Source of the DNA: Larix kaempferi
Lineage: Eukaryota > Streptophyta > Pinopsida > Pinales > Pinaceae
Assembly (NCBI GenBank): GCA_027924585.1
Contig: BSBM01000370.1
Location: forward strand, 25,601,501 to 25,665,500
Direction: 5' to 3'
Length of the DNA: 64,000 nt
Below the pieces are notes generated by a model. The model was given only the letters and a program-made list of their open reading frames with translations. It did not search any database and was not told the origin of the DNA. Position numbers and translations under genes: made by a program. Shown here in pieces: positions 33,801 through 43,792 of the stretch (positions within the stretch are counted from its first letter, which is position 1; the number at the start of each line of letters is the position of its first letter).

Positions 33801-35121
33801 TTCAGGACATAACACATTGGTTTGCCCAACAAGGAATCAAAACTTTGAAAGATTTCAGTTCCTGGGACACTTTCAGCACTTGGCTGAATTGGAAAAACGT
33901 AGAAATCCCAGCCAAGCTTGAACCCGCCAGAATCCTCCTCATAGACAATCTGAAAGGCTGCACTCCTACTCATTTACAAGGCAAAGATGAATGTGGATGG
34001 GGTCCAAAAGGTAATTACACTACAGTCCTAGGCTTCAATGTTCTCCAAACCCATGACGCCGCAAGAAAAAGCTTATGGAAGCTTGTATGGAATCCATTTG
34101 GACTCCCCAAGATAAACTTCTTTATTTGGACACTTGTTCACTGAAAGGTGCTCAGAGGAGACCTCATCAAAGGAGGATTCATCGAGCCACACTAGTGCCC
34201 TCTATGTCGCAGGAATGTTGAAACTTTAGAATATTTGTTCCTGGACTGCCACTTCACAAAACAGGTCTGGAACCACATGCTCCAAGAACTCAACATAACC
34301 ATGCCAACTTTCAATACTACCACTCGCCTTTTCTTAGAGTGGAAACCCACCTATCCCCTCCCCCTCTCCAGAAAAAAGTTATGGCTTCAAATTTGGACTA
34401 CCATTCCCAAATTCACTTGTTGGAAAATTTGGATCGCCAAGAATAAAGCCATCTTCCATGAAACGTATTACACCCCCCTGCAAATCGCTGGACAAGCCAA
34501 AGGATTGTTGATCGAGTGTTTGAACTCCTCCAATTCAAGGACAGATGCAAACCTTAGCGCAAATGAAATGAGATGGATTGGAGCCATACTCCCAAGCCCT
34601 ATCAAAAATTTAAACCCCCGACCTAAATACTTACCACCATGGCAAATCAAACTCTCTAGTTTTGATTTTCAAAAATGGCGGAACAAACAGTCTATTGACA
34701 GTCTGCACTTTGACGACGCATCCAAAAGGAATCCCAGAGAAGCAGGAGGAGGGGGGATTTTGTGGTCTATCGGTGGAATGTTGAGAATGAAATGTAGATG
34801 GGGATTGGGAACCTACTCAAACAACATAGCAGAAGCCTTAGCTCTGCTAAAAGGTTAAGGTTGCCAAATCGCCAAAGAACAAAAAATTGAAAGACTACAA
34901 GTGTTTGGGGATTCTCTTGTAATCATCAAAGCCCTCAACTCAAAGACTAATTTCAACAACTTGGCATTAGAAAGAATCGTTCATCGAATCTAGCAAACTA
35001 CAAACACTTTCACCCAATTCAAAGCATTTCACATCATCAGAGATCTAGATCACAAAGCAGAGATTTGGAAGCAAGGGCTGGAAACAATCTTAACTCCGGG
35101 AAAATTGAATTCTCCAACAAT
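30889..35121 (+). pseudogene. LINE ORF2 (endonuclease, RT, zf-RVT, RNase H), copy 1
   Basis: Domains in order: APE-type endonuclease from MNLVSWNYRGLGSPNKLEAV (30889) with LLLQETKL, ILAGDMNITL and SDHKPIQL; a connector with WLKVGDRNTNYFHK; reverse transcriptase 32349-33176 with FRPISLCNVSYKI, KLDMANAFHCV, IQQGCPLSSFLY and the catalytic box HTLFADDSLLL; a zinc-binding zf-RVT region near 34060-34250 with LPKINFFIW and CPLCRRNVET; and RNase H with FDDASKRNPREAGGGGILW and VFGDSLVIIKAL. A 20-bp word near 31575-31615 is duplicated in tandem. Stops and shifts interrupt it (31349, 33174, 33671, 34142, 34856). The last codons lie beyond the hAT, at 38517-38553. Confidence 0.85.
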
Positions 35122-35129
35122 GAATCTAC

Positions 35130-38100
35130 CTAAGTCACATGACACGAGGACACGGGACACGAGTGTCCCCAAAATACGAGTGTCCCCACAGGACACGGTG
35201 ACCCCCGGAATCAGGACACGTAGGACACGTTTTATATACATATATATATATTTTTTTAAATATATTACAATTTAAAAATATAGACATATAGATCCAATAA
35301 AATTTAACATTTACAATTACAAATCTTCAATAGAAATTACATTTACAATTACAAATATGAAATATTCAATAGAAATTAGATCATTCACAAATCACAGATT
35401 CACAACACATTTGTCATTCACAATCACAAATCACAATGAGACATTGAGACACATAGATGCATGTCAGAGACTCGGAACCATATTTCTCATTAAGTCATCA
35501 AAATCAAAATGTATTACATAGATGTCGGAATGCCACTGGGCACTGGCAAATGCCAAATAGAGTCTAGACTAATAGTCTAATAGTAAATACAAAAAAGGGG
35601 TGGATCAAGATGGAAGAATCCCATCTGTCAATGACTCAATAGTCCGCCTCCGTGCCTGAATCGTCAAACTCATCACTGCCCTGATCCTCCTCCTCCTCCT
35701 CCTCCTCCTCCTCCTCTCTGCCAATCTGACTAACTGCATCTGCTGGTGTGGAGGATGACCCCTCCATACGATCACCCTCATCAAAAGTGACCGGCTCTAG
35801 CACTGGATCATTAAGATCCATGTTGGCTAATGCCAACTCAGTACTGCTGTCCAAACCCATCTCATCAGGAAAGACATCCCACATCCGTGTCTTTCCCTTC
35901 ACCCACTCCTCCCTCTTCCCGTAAATAAGACGAAGGTTGGAGTGCACATACACCATCGTCTCTGCCCTGGACTGCTCAAGTCTGCTCTTCTTCACACAGT
36001 ACAAGTTCCCATATGTGCTCCAATTCCTCTCACAACAAGAGGATGAAGTAACTTGAGAGAGGACCCTCAAGGCTATCTTTTGTAGAATAGGGCATGTTGC
36101 CCCATGAGTTGTCCACCAAACAAGGGGTTTCTTAACCCCCATGTCTCTAACCACCTCATATCCTCCAAATCTCTCGGTGCCACTAGAAAACTCATAAAAT
36201 TCCTCCTCCACCACCTCAAGGTGGTCTCTATCCTGAAGTAGCCGTCTAAATGCTATCTTCCTCCCCTCTGAGATCTCTCCATCCATGTGAGGAGGGACTC
36301 CGGATGAGGGCCCCGACCCACCACTGAGCCAATCCTGAGCGTAGAACCTAGGGTTCAATGAGTGGGCCAAGCAATGCAAAGGTGTGCAATTCTTATCCCA
36401 CCTGGAGATAAGAATGCCCTGTATGATGGACCATAAGTTCTCTGTCGATGTCTCATACTCAGCACACTCATTCTCCATAACAATGGTCCTCATGGACTCA
36501 ATCATGGAATCCCACCCCTCATAAACATCTCCTAGGATGGGCTGGTCCGTGTCTGCAAACCACAACAAAGAAATGATTGGCTCCATGATCTTGATGCTAA
36601 GGACTACCCTATCCCACCAACCATCATCTAATACTGTGTCCTTCACCTTTTGTGAAGCATTCTGATCCGACTTTCTCCAAAAAGCCCAAAACTCTGAAAT
36701 CACCATGGACCCAAGAGCGGTTTTTACCTCTCTCAATCTCTTGAGCATGATGAATGAGGAAGCAAACCGAGTATCTGCAACCTTCAACAATGAAAGATGT
36801 GTGTACTCTTTGTAGATTGTGAGGGCATTGGTGTGGTTTTGTACAAAGTTACGGATATGGCGTGCATCCTCAATAAGTTTGCCAATCCATGGCACATCTG
36901 AAGCATAGATTTCAGTGCTAAATTCAAAGAATGGACAATGCAAGGTGTCCAAAATACCTGTAAGATCAATAAAAGAAAGTATAAATGAGTCATTGAGTCT
37001 AGACTCCTAGACTCTACAAGACTACAACTAACTACTAAGTTACTAATAGCTCAAAATTTCAAATAAATGAGTAAATTAACAATCACATACCTGTGGATGT
37101 TTAGCTTCCACAATCATGCCAGCAGCCTTGCAAACAGGTGCATTGTCCGTGATGATTTGTACACAAGAATCAACACCTACTTCTTCAATGGTTTTGATGA
37201 ACAAATCACCCATATATTGTGCATCCTTGTATTTCCCAAGAGCATCCACCGCTTTCAAGAACACCGGTCCATTTGTGGAAGACACCATGAAATTGATGAG
37301 TGGATGGCGTGTTGGATCCGTCCATCCATCAAAAACAATACTAACACCCCATGTGGACCATTTTGATTTAATTGGATCAATAATTTTATCCACCTCCTTC
37401 TTTGCCTTAACCAACAATGTGGTTCTAAGCTTCTCTGAACTAGGAGGCACATAACCAGTTGGAGCTCGTTCCATTATAGATCGACACATCTCAAAGTACA
37501 ATGGTGACCGTGCAACATTGAATGAGATGAAGTTGAGGTAGAAGAAAAATGCAATGGAGAGGTCTACCTCTTCTCGTGCCTCATGTTGGAAAATCCTATC
37601 CATTGGACCTCTTGAAGTTGGCCTCTTTCTTGTTGGATAAGCAATAGCATCAACCCCACTCCTAGTGCTAGAGGGTTTCCTCAAGAATGGAAGAGGATCC
37701 TCACGATGAAATGTCTTGCTTGCTGCAGCCACCTTCCCTACCCCAACATGGTCTTCTCTTTCCATCTCCCTCCTTTGGTTAACACTCACAGCTTTGCATG
37801 AAGAAATCCCACAAAGGAGGGCCAACAAATGGCCTTTAACCCGGTAATAGGTGCTCTTGAATTCATGCCTGCAGAAATTGCAAGTCCAACACACATTGCC
37901 TCCCCCACCAAGCTTCGCTCCAACACCTTCTTTCCTTGTCACATACTTCCACAAAGGGTATTTACTCTCTTGTGCTTGTTGTTTTGCCAAAGCATGGCTA
38001 TAATGAGGATGAGCTTCACTAGAACCAGTTGGAGCACTACTAGGAGCAGAAGGGGATGTGCTTGGAGGAGGAATAGGACGAGAGGGAATAGATGGGGCAT

Positions 38101-38508
38101 TCTTCCCTTTCCTTTGCCCTCTACCTGCTGCCCTAGTTGGTTGAGACATTTTCCTTCAACCTTGATGGTGAAATCACACTTGAATCTCCTTCACCTGCAA
38201 GAAAACACTCTTGAATCTCCTTCACCTACAAAAAAAATGACTTTGGGCTCACTCTAGCTCTCCCTCACACTCCCATCAGTTAGCAAATGACAAAACAAAA
38301 ACAAAAAATGCGTTTTTATGGGCCCGCGGGCACCCTTTTACGCGATTTTCGTGTCCTGGAAAATCCCCACACTGCACAGAAATAGGACACGCGTGACCCG
38401 ATTTCGGGACACGAAAAATCTTGTGTCCCCCACGTGGGGCCAGCGTGTCCACGCCCAAACGTGGCCCACGGGACACGGAGACCCCTTAGGACGTGTCCTG
38501 TCACTTAG
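35130..38508 (-). mobile_element. hAT transposon with transposase gene, CTAAGT family, 3379 bp
   Basis: A perfect 8-bp duplication, gaatctac, lies at 35122-35129 and 38509-38516, inside the LINE ORF2 tail. Terminal inverted repeats are CTAAGTCACATGACACG on the left and, read inward, CTAAGTGACAGGACACG on the right. Within about 120 bp of each end GGACACG/CGTGTCC words recur many times, typical of subterminal transposase-binding sites. It encodes a near-complete transposase on the minus strand and has 506 bp and 359 bp of flanking untranslated sequence. Intact ends suggest recent activity in trans even if the transposase frame is broken. Confidence 0.9.
35636..38149 (-). CDS. hAT transposase (two exons, one frameshift)
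   Basis: Exon 1 (38149-37091) starts MSQPTRAAGRGQRKG, has a basic, P/S-rich N-terminus, then a BED-type zinc finger (YPLWKYVTRKEG...CWTCNFC...VKGHL), and the DUF659-like core with VSIVFDGWTDPTRHPLINF and IITDNAPVCKAAG, which hold two likely catalytic Asp residues. A 133-bp intron (37090-36958; CAG|gtatgt to cttacag) follows. Exon 2 begins VFWTPCIVHSLNLALK; then a one-base shift at about 36910 is needed to reach the long frame 36952-35636 (RFASSFIMLKRL, then the C-terminal dimerisation motif SSSCCERNWSTYGNL). The protein ends with an acidic run of ten Glu and DQGSDEFDD. Total about 790 residues, normal for the family. The shift probably inactivates it; the rest is well kept. Confidence 0.85.
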
Positions 38509-38516
38509 GAATCTAC

Positions 38517-39195
38517 CTATCATCACATCCCATGAGCAACTCTCCAGCGAATGAAAAATATGACTTCTCACCTCAAAATTTGTAGGTCAAGATTGCAGGA
38601 ACTGATTTATCCAATCTACGCAGCAATGCTCCAACAATTGTGCAAGTTACATGGATTACTGTAGAGACAAGAAGGTTTGTAATCAATGAGAACATGATGA
38701 AATGGCACGGGATGAGGCCTCAGTACCTCCGATTTCGGAAGAAAAGAAAAATTGGCCACTATGCAATATAAAAAAAAAACTTGTCTTGGCATCTCTCCCT
38801 AGAAATTCACTGCATTTTTCGACGTACGAAGCACTACCTTGACTGCTTTGATCGAAACGCTACTCATCAACTGCTTGTTACCAAAACATCTATACAGTAA
38901 CATGAAAACACAGTTAACAATTGCTCAACGCTTGAAAGCGTTCAAAGAAAAAATAGCTCCTCTTTTGAAAACGTATTTACAAATTCTCTACCAATTTGCA
39001 GCCAACAGAATAACTCAAAGGAAGAACACCAGTTTGGACTTGAACAGTGAAGTCAATCAAATACAATATCTTTGTCCTTACAGCAATTTGATGATAGAAA
39101 TTATGTTTATTGTATTAGCCGGATTTGGCTTCAGCCACGGCTTATTCATTTCTATTTTTTAATACATTTTTTTATCCATTTTAGTTTAAAAAAAA
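38517..39195 (+). other. LINE copy 1, end of ORF2 and 3' UTR
   Basis: The LINE sequence resumes after the hAT duplication with codons reading ITSHEQLSSE and a stop at about 38551. A 3' UTR of about 640 bp follows, ending in poly-A at 39188-39195. An internal A-run is at 38769-38778. Words near the end (ATTAGCCGGATTT, CTTATTCATTTCTATTTT) resemble the 3' UTR of copy 2. The 107-aa frame at 38839-39162 is within the UTR and has no domain. Confidence 0.5.
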
Positions 39196-39607
39196 GAATA
39201 TCATTGATTGTAAATGGGTCTATAAGAACAAATATGGTTTTGTTGGACAAATTCACAAGCAGCCCAACTCGTTGTGAAAGGTTTATCAAAGAAAGAAAGT
39301 ATTGACTAAAATAAGGCCTTTGCTTCAATTACCAAGGAATCTATCCAAATAATTCTATCTATAGTTGCTTCAGCAAAGATAGAAGGTTCATCAAATGGAT
39401 ATCAAAAGTACTTTCCTTCATGGTCATCTTCAAAAAGAAACTATATGCAGCAACCATCAAGATTGTTCAAGTTTCAACACCATTGGTCTATTGACCAAAG
39501 AAATCTCTATATATGAAGTAAAGCACACACCTCACGCTTGATATGAAAAGATCCAGAATTTTTTTATCAACTGCAAATTTTCTCATTATAAAAGTGAGCC
39601 TCATCTT
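39196..39607 (+). pseudogene. Ty1/copia reverse transcriptase fragment, part 1
   Basis: Starting immediately after the LINE poly-A, the sequence reads IDCKWVYKNKYGFVGQIHK, later HQMDIKSTFLHGHL, and TPHA*YEKIQNFF with SHYKSEPHL. These are consecutive copia RT motifs (K-W-V-Y-K, x-M-D-V-K-S-A-F-L-N-G, A-W-Y-x-K-I, S-D-x-x-L). The stop in TPHA*YEKI is TGA where the family has Trp. It ends at an inserted solo LTR. Confidence 0.75.
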
Positions 39608-41064
39608 TGTTAACTCCCAAACTAGCATGTGTTATTAAAGTCCCAAAGAAGCAAGTTAGCCAAGGGGGACCAAAAGGGAAGGCCAATGTCACCACACCAA
39701 TCCCCTCCACAGTTTTGGTTAGCTCTTCTCCAACCTGAGGGAGGCTTCCCTAAAATAGGATTACTAGAGCAATGAGCAATGGAGTGCAAGGTGAAATGAA
39801 GAGTAGCTCTAGCAAACCATGTGTCTTCTGTAGCATAGAAAAAATTGGTGATGGGAGGATAAAGGGGATCACTCCAAGGACTAATGCCAATCCAATCAAG
39901 GGCAAATGGAGTCAAAGGATCACCAACTAAGAGGGCCTTCCTTAATAGGTCACCAAGAGGGAAGAATTGCAATTGCTAACCCAAACCCTACTCGATGGAA
40001 TTGAAGATGAACTAGGGTTCACAAGGGAAGGGATCAAATAAAGTATCCACTTCCTTTTTAACTCTTGGGGTGCACCTTATAAATAAGGGGGTTTATGGTT
40101 GCATCACTTGCACAATCTAAATAAAGGTAAAGATACAACATATAAATGAGGATGAATCAAAGATTAACTTAAGACATCTTTCTCCAATGAGGTGGTAACA
40201 CCTTTCCCAATGGCCCAAATAAGAAGCTTGGCATTGACAATGTAGAAGCACCCAATAAACTTACAACCATGAAGTTCCATGCAAGATAAGTGCACCACAA
40301 AAAAGAAAGAAGAGAATCCTTACAACAAAATTTAATCCAAGACAAGTTATACCGATTAAGCTCAAAAGAGAGGGAACTCCAAAAAATTCAACCATGTTTT
40401 ACAATGAAGAGGCATACTCCCTATATAGCCTCCTGAAGCAAAAGGGGCACCTTGACAAGTGTTGAAATCATGCATAAGAGAGTGCACCACATCTAGTAAA
40501 GGATAGACAAGTGTGTGAGCTCTTGGGATCCACTTGTTATAACTCAAGAGAACCAAAGGTGTGGCCACCATAGAATAGGCCACATGGAGGGGTAAATCAT
40601 CCCCAAATCAAGAGATTGTGTTCCCAAGAGAATGCTCCCCCATAGAATGAGGAATCCCCCAACAAAGATCTAAAAATAAGGAATTTTGACTCCCAAAATC
40701 AAAGGATTATATCACTAGGAGGTGTGTCCACCATAAATCAAGGAATTCCATACATAAACCCCAAAAATTAGGGAGATTGTCCCCAGAGTTCATAAATCGA
40801 GGATTATGTTCCAAAGAGAGTGTGCCTAGCATAGTTTGAGGGGTTTTATGGATCTAAATGGAATATCCCACTATTTTTTTAGGGGGACTTTCCACATAGT
40901 AAATGCATCCATCAATCTATATTATACAATAATACATCATGATCATTTTACTCCAAGAGTCTCTAGGCCATGTGCAACTGATTATGTTGTGTCAGGATCC
41001 AGAATCCGAACGTAGCCATCATAATCATTTGTTGGATTACTCTCCTACAATATGAGGGGTAACA
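39608..41064 (-). mobile_element. Solo LTR (family C), 1457 bp, in copia RT
   Basis: It starts TGTTAACTCCCAAACTAGC and ends ATGAGGGGTAACA. Flanks are atctt (39603-39607) and atctc (41065-41069), a 5-bp duplication with one mismatch. Removing it rejoins copia RT as SEPHL|YICHLDNQ, confirming both boundaries. The promoter is on the minus strand: CTATATAGCC at 40431-40440 reads GGCTATATAG in reverse, matching the TATA region at 3058-3068. It is homologous to the 2526-3888 copy in reverse complement and shares its first 300 bp with 19007 onward. Confidence 0.8.
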
Positions 41065-41300
41065 ATCTCTACATTTGTCATCTCGATAACCAAATCTTTA
41101 TTATTGTGCTTTGTAAGTATGATTTGATTTTTACCAACAACTCAACCTCTTGTATTAAAAATCTAAAGCTAAGACCTCAAGATTCATTTGAAATCATTGA
41201 ATCTTGGTCTACTTCACTACTTTCCAAGGATTTGAATTACTGACTCTACCTCCAAGATATCTCTCTCACAACCTCATATGTTCTGAAATTGATATAATAC
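41065..41300 (+). pseudogene. Ty1/copia RT fragment, part 2
   Basis: It reads NLYICHLDNQIFIIVLCKYDLIFTNN. This matches the copia catalytic region L-x-V-L-Y-V-D-D-L-I-L-T-G, but the active box is degraded to CKYD. QDSFEIIE follows where D-L-G normally comes. It stops at a hAT MITE at 41301 and resumes at 42182. Confidence 0.7.
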
Positions 41301-42173
41301 CAGTGTTCCACCAAGTTTCTGAGACACGAGAGCAGGGAACCACACATTGGGGACGTGTAGAGACACCCCAAATTTTGGGGAAATTTTAGCGGCGGGGGGC
41401 CGAGGGGGCGTTGAGGTCCCTAACATAGGGGGCCATGTCTCTAAAATTATTAAAATATTAAAAAATATGAATCCCAACATATTAACATATCAATTCCTCA
41501 TCCCATCACCATTTACATACTAAATTGAAATTCATTAGTGTGCAATGTAAACATGATATTCAATTCATAATGGCTATTTTAATTTTTTAATACATGCATG
41601 TTCCATTATAACTTTGAAATTTGAATCATAGACATAAATAGTAGATAAATTTAAAATCATAAATCATAAATCTGAATCATAGACATGTCACATAAACACC
41701 TACAAATAAAGAGTGATGAGTCAAAGACTCAATCTGAGTTCATCAATGACAGTAAATAAAACTAAAAGTAGCAAAAAGAAATCATCAAAAGCACATCAAG
41801 GAGATAGTTCCATGGACTGGTCCTCTTGATGCATTTGTTGCATGAAGTCGCCATCTATGGGAGTGTCACCATCTAAGTTAGAGTCACACTCAGTCTCAAC
41901 CTCAAGAGTGATTTATTTTTTAGGTTTTTTTTTGTTTTTCATAAAAAAAAAGTTTAAAAATTCAGGAGGGAGGAGCACCTGGGCGTCCCCCATTTTCGAG
42001 AGGGGACGTCTACAAGCCCCCTCTGCAAGAAACTCCTCCTAGTGCATTTCCCCACGTTTCTCAGAAAAGGGGGCGCTGGGAAACGTTTCCCATGGAGCCT
42101 CCCAACCCCCGGGGCGTGGGAAACGCAGGGGGCGAGCCCCCAACCCTGGGAGACACGTCCCCGTGGAACACTG
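41301..42173. mobile_element. hAT-type MITE, CAGTGTTCC family, 873 bp
   Basis: A perfect 8-bp duplication, tataatac, lies at 41293-41300 and 42174-42181. The left end is CAGTGTTCCACCAAGTTTC; the right end read inward is CAGTGTTCCACGGGGACGTG. The ends are GC-rich with repeated GGGACGTG, GGGAAACG and GGGGGC words, while the middle (41430-41930) is AT-rich. No transposase is present. It interrupts copia RT. Its left 100 bp align with the right end of the MITE at 42392-42768 in opposite orientation. Confidence 0.85.
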
Positions 42174-42181
42174 TATAATAC

Positions 42182-42391
42182 TACACAGTAGAGGATTATA
42201 AGTTGATTAGCACCCCTCCTGCCACTAGGATGCAATTTCAAGCAAATTGCCCTTCTCCTTTATTTGATGTTACTATCTAGTGCTCTTTAGTTGGCAATCT
42301 TCTCTACCTTACTCCTACTCAACTAGATATTGCATTTGTTGTCAATTTGTGTTCTTAATATCTACAAGCACCTCGTGAGAGTCACTAATAG
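42182..42391 (+). pseudogene. Ty1/copia pol fragment, part 3
   Basis: It reads YKLISTPPATRMQFQ, then DVTI*CSLVGNLLYLTPTQL and DIAFVVNLCS. These follow the copia region downstream of RT (STPM...DVTxYRQLVGSLxYLTxTRPDIAFAVNLVS) in the correct order after part 2. The MITE at 42392 splits it from part 4. Confidence 0.7.
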
Positions 42392-42768
42392 CAGTGTTCC
42401 ACGAGGACACATCCCACAGGGTCGGGGACATGTTTCCCATGTTTCCTACGTCCCGAGGACTCCTGACGAAACGTTTCCCCCCACCCATGCCCCTGAGAAT
42501 ATTTTTTTTATGTTTTTTCATTATTTTCACTTTTTACAATCCCTACTTAGTACTACTTAGAAAATAAATCAATATATTTAGTATTTACATTGCACAATCA
42601 TGAATATACATCAAATGAAATATTATTTTGGGTATTTTATTATATTTTTATAATTTTAGGGACGTCCCCCCTGAATTTCCCTAAAATTTGGGGGTGGTCT
42701 CCACGCGTCCAAAATGTGCGTTTCCCTGCTCCCACGTCCCCTCATCCCAAAAACTTGAGGGAACATTG
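42392..42768. mobile_element. hAT-type MITE, CAGTGTTCC family, 377 bp
   Basis: A perfect 8-bp duplication, actaatag, lies at 42384-42391 and 42769-42776. The left end is CAGTGTTCCACGAGGACAC; the right end read inward is CAATGTTCCCTCAAGTTTT. It is a shorter relative of the 41301 element in inverted orientation: reading inward from its right end, CTCAAGTTTTTGGG, GCAGGGAAACGCACATTTT and CCCAAATTTTAGGGAAATT parallel the other element's left end. The two copies lie only 218 bp apart. Confidence 0.85.
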
Positions 42769-42900
42769 ACTAATAGTCAATCAAGCATATTTTCTTGTCC
42801 TCTTTGTTGTGTACCACCCATATGGGTATTCACTATGCAACAGGAACCCCTATTCATCTTCAAGGATTCACTTATGTCAATAGGCTAGTGATTCAACTCC
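42769..42900 (+). pseudogene. Ty1/copia RNase H fragment, part 4
   Basis: It reads GIHYATGTPIHLQGFTYVNR, matching the copia RNase H start (G-I-x-Y-x-x-x-x-x-x-x-L-x-G-F-x-D-A-D-W-A) with the DADW box lost. Similarity ends near 42900, where gypsy-like sequence begins. The exact junction is not clear. Confidence 0.6.
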
Positions 42901-42904
42901 ATTT

Positions 42905-43792
42905 GTGTTCCCCAAGGAGATCACAAGATATTGTCATCGCTCAAAGCTTACTAATCAAAAATAGTAGAACACTTTGGAGTGTAGAAGAAAGCAACTCATT
43001 TGCAAAGGTATTTTTATTAACCAAGAATGACAAATGGTGGCAATCTCCATGCCTAATTGTCCCATGTGTAGCATATCAATGTTAGAGAATCAGCAAATTG
43101 GAAAGTATATACCACTTCTAGCCATGAGCACAATATTGGATTCAATTCTAATGGACTTCCTTGGAGGATTAAGAACTACTAGTAGGGACAATGATTGCCT
43201 CATAATAATAGTGGGTCACTTCAACAAAATGTTCATCATGATAATACAAGTTTATTTCACTATGTAGCAAGCAACACAATTATGCTTCAAGTGTGTCCAT
43301 TTTGGTCAACCATCATCAATTATGTCTGAACAACATCAGATTCTCAATTATTTTTGGTAGGCATTATTCGGATTGACAAGTACCAAGCAAAATAGAAGTA
43401 TCACCTTCCACATATAAATAGATGGGCAAACTACGATTGCAAATCACAACATCATACAACTGCTGAGCATTTTCAACAACATCCAAATACTTGGCATACT
43501 AAAATGCCTTATATTAGCACACAAATAATCACATAGTGCAAAATTTGACAACTTCTTTAACTTTTAAAGCATTCCTTGAATTCTTACCCAAGGACCTAGT
43601 AATTATCTTGAGTCTCACGCCTAAGGTAACAGTAACAAAAGGAGGTTGTTGCATATGGGCAAGTCATCAAGTTCATCAACCACATCCAAAGTTTTCATGA
43701 TCGAGTTCAGCAAGCTTTGCAAAAGAGTCGACAAAAGCTCAAGGCTAGGCATGATCAACACCTCATATATTATTAATTTCATGCAAAAAACA
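42905..43792 (+). pseudogene. Ty3/gypsy integrase fragment
   Basis: In order: remnants of the HHCC region (THLQRYFY*PRM), CPMCSISMLENQQIGKYIPL, then SILMDFLGGLRTTSRDNDCL and IIIVGHFNKM (integrase core; D in MDFLGG is the first catalytic acid), VHFGQPSSIMSEQ, a TFHIQIDGQT-like stretch (stop replaces Q), and finally FHDRVQQALQKSRQKLKARH just before the inserted LTR. All are degraded by stops, and the second catalytic D (normally S-D-R-D) is replaced. Gypsy sequence resumes after the giant LTR at 48233. Confidence 0.75.

Larger units (their letters stand above)
29391..39195 (+). mobile_element. L1-type LINE (copy 1), interrupted by a hAT
   Basis: This long non-LTR element has ORF1 from 29609, ORF2 from 30889, and a 3' end at a poly-A run (39188-39195). 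It encloses the hAT at 35130-38508; without it the LINE is about 6.4 kb. It is colinear with the second L1 at 51143-57000 through both ORFs. The 5' limit (about 29391) is estimated from the length of the other copy's leader. It sits in a copia element: integrase lies to its left and RT to its right. No clear target duplication was found, and about 1 kb of copia is missing at the junction, so the insertion may have come with a deletion. Confidence 0.75.

Noticed and set aside
36784-36993. Minus-strand 69-aa frame as a separate gene
   Set aside because: It is the start of hAT transposase exon 2 read in the pre-shift frame together with intron sequence.
29385-39215. Target-site duplication for LINE copy 1
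   Set aside because: Short look-alikes near both ends (AAGAATGTC / AAGAATATC) match too poorly to claim.
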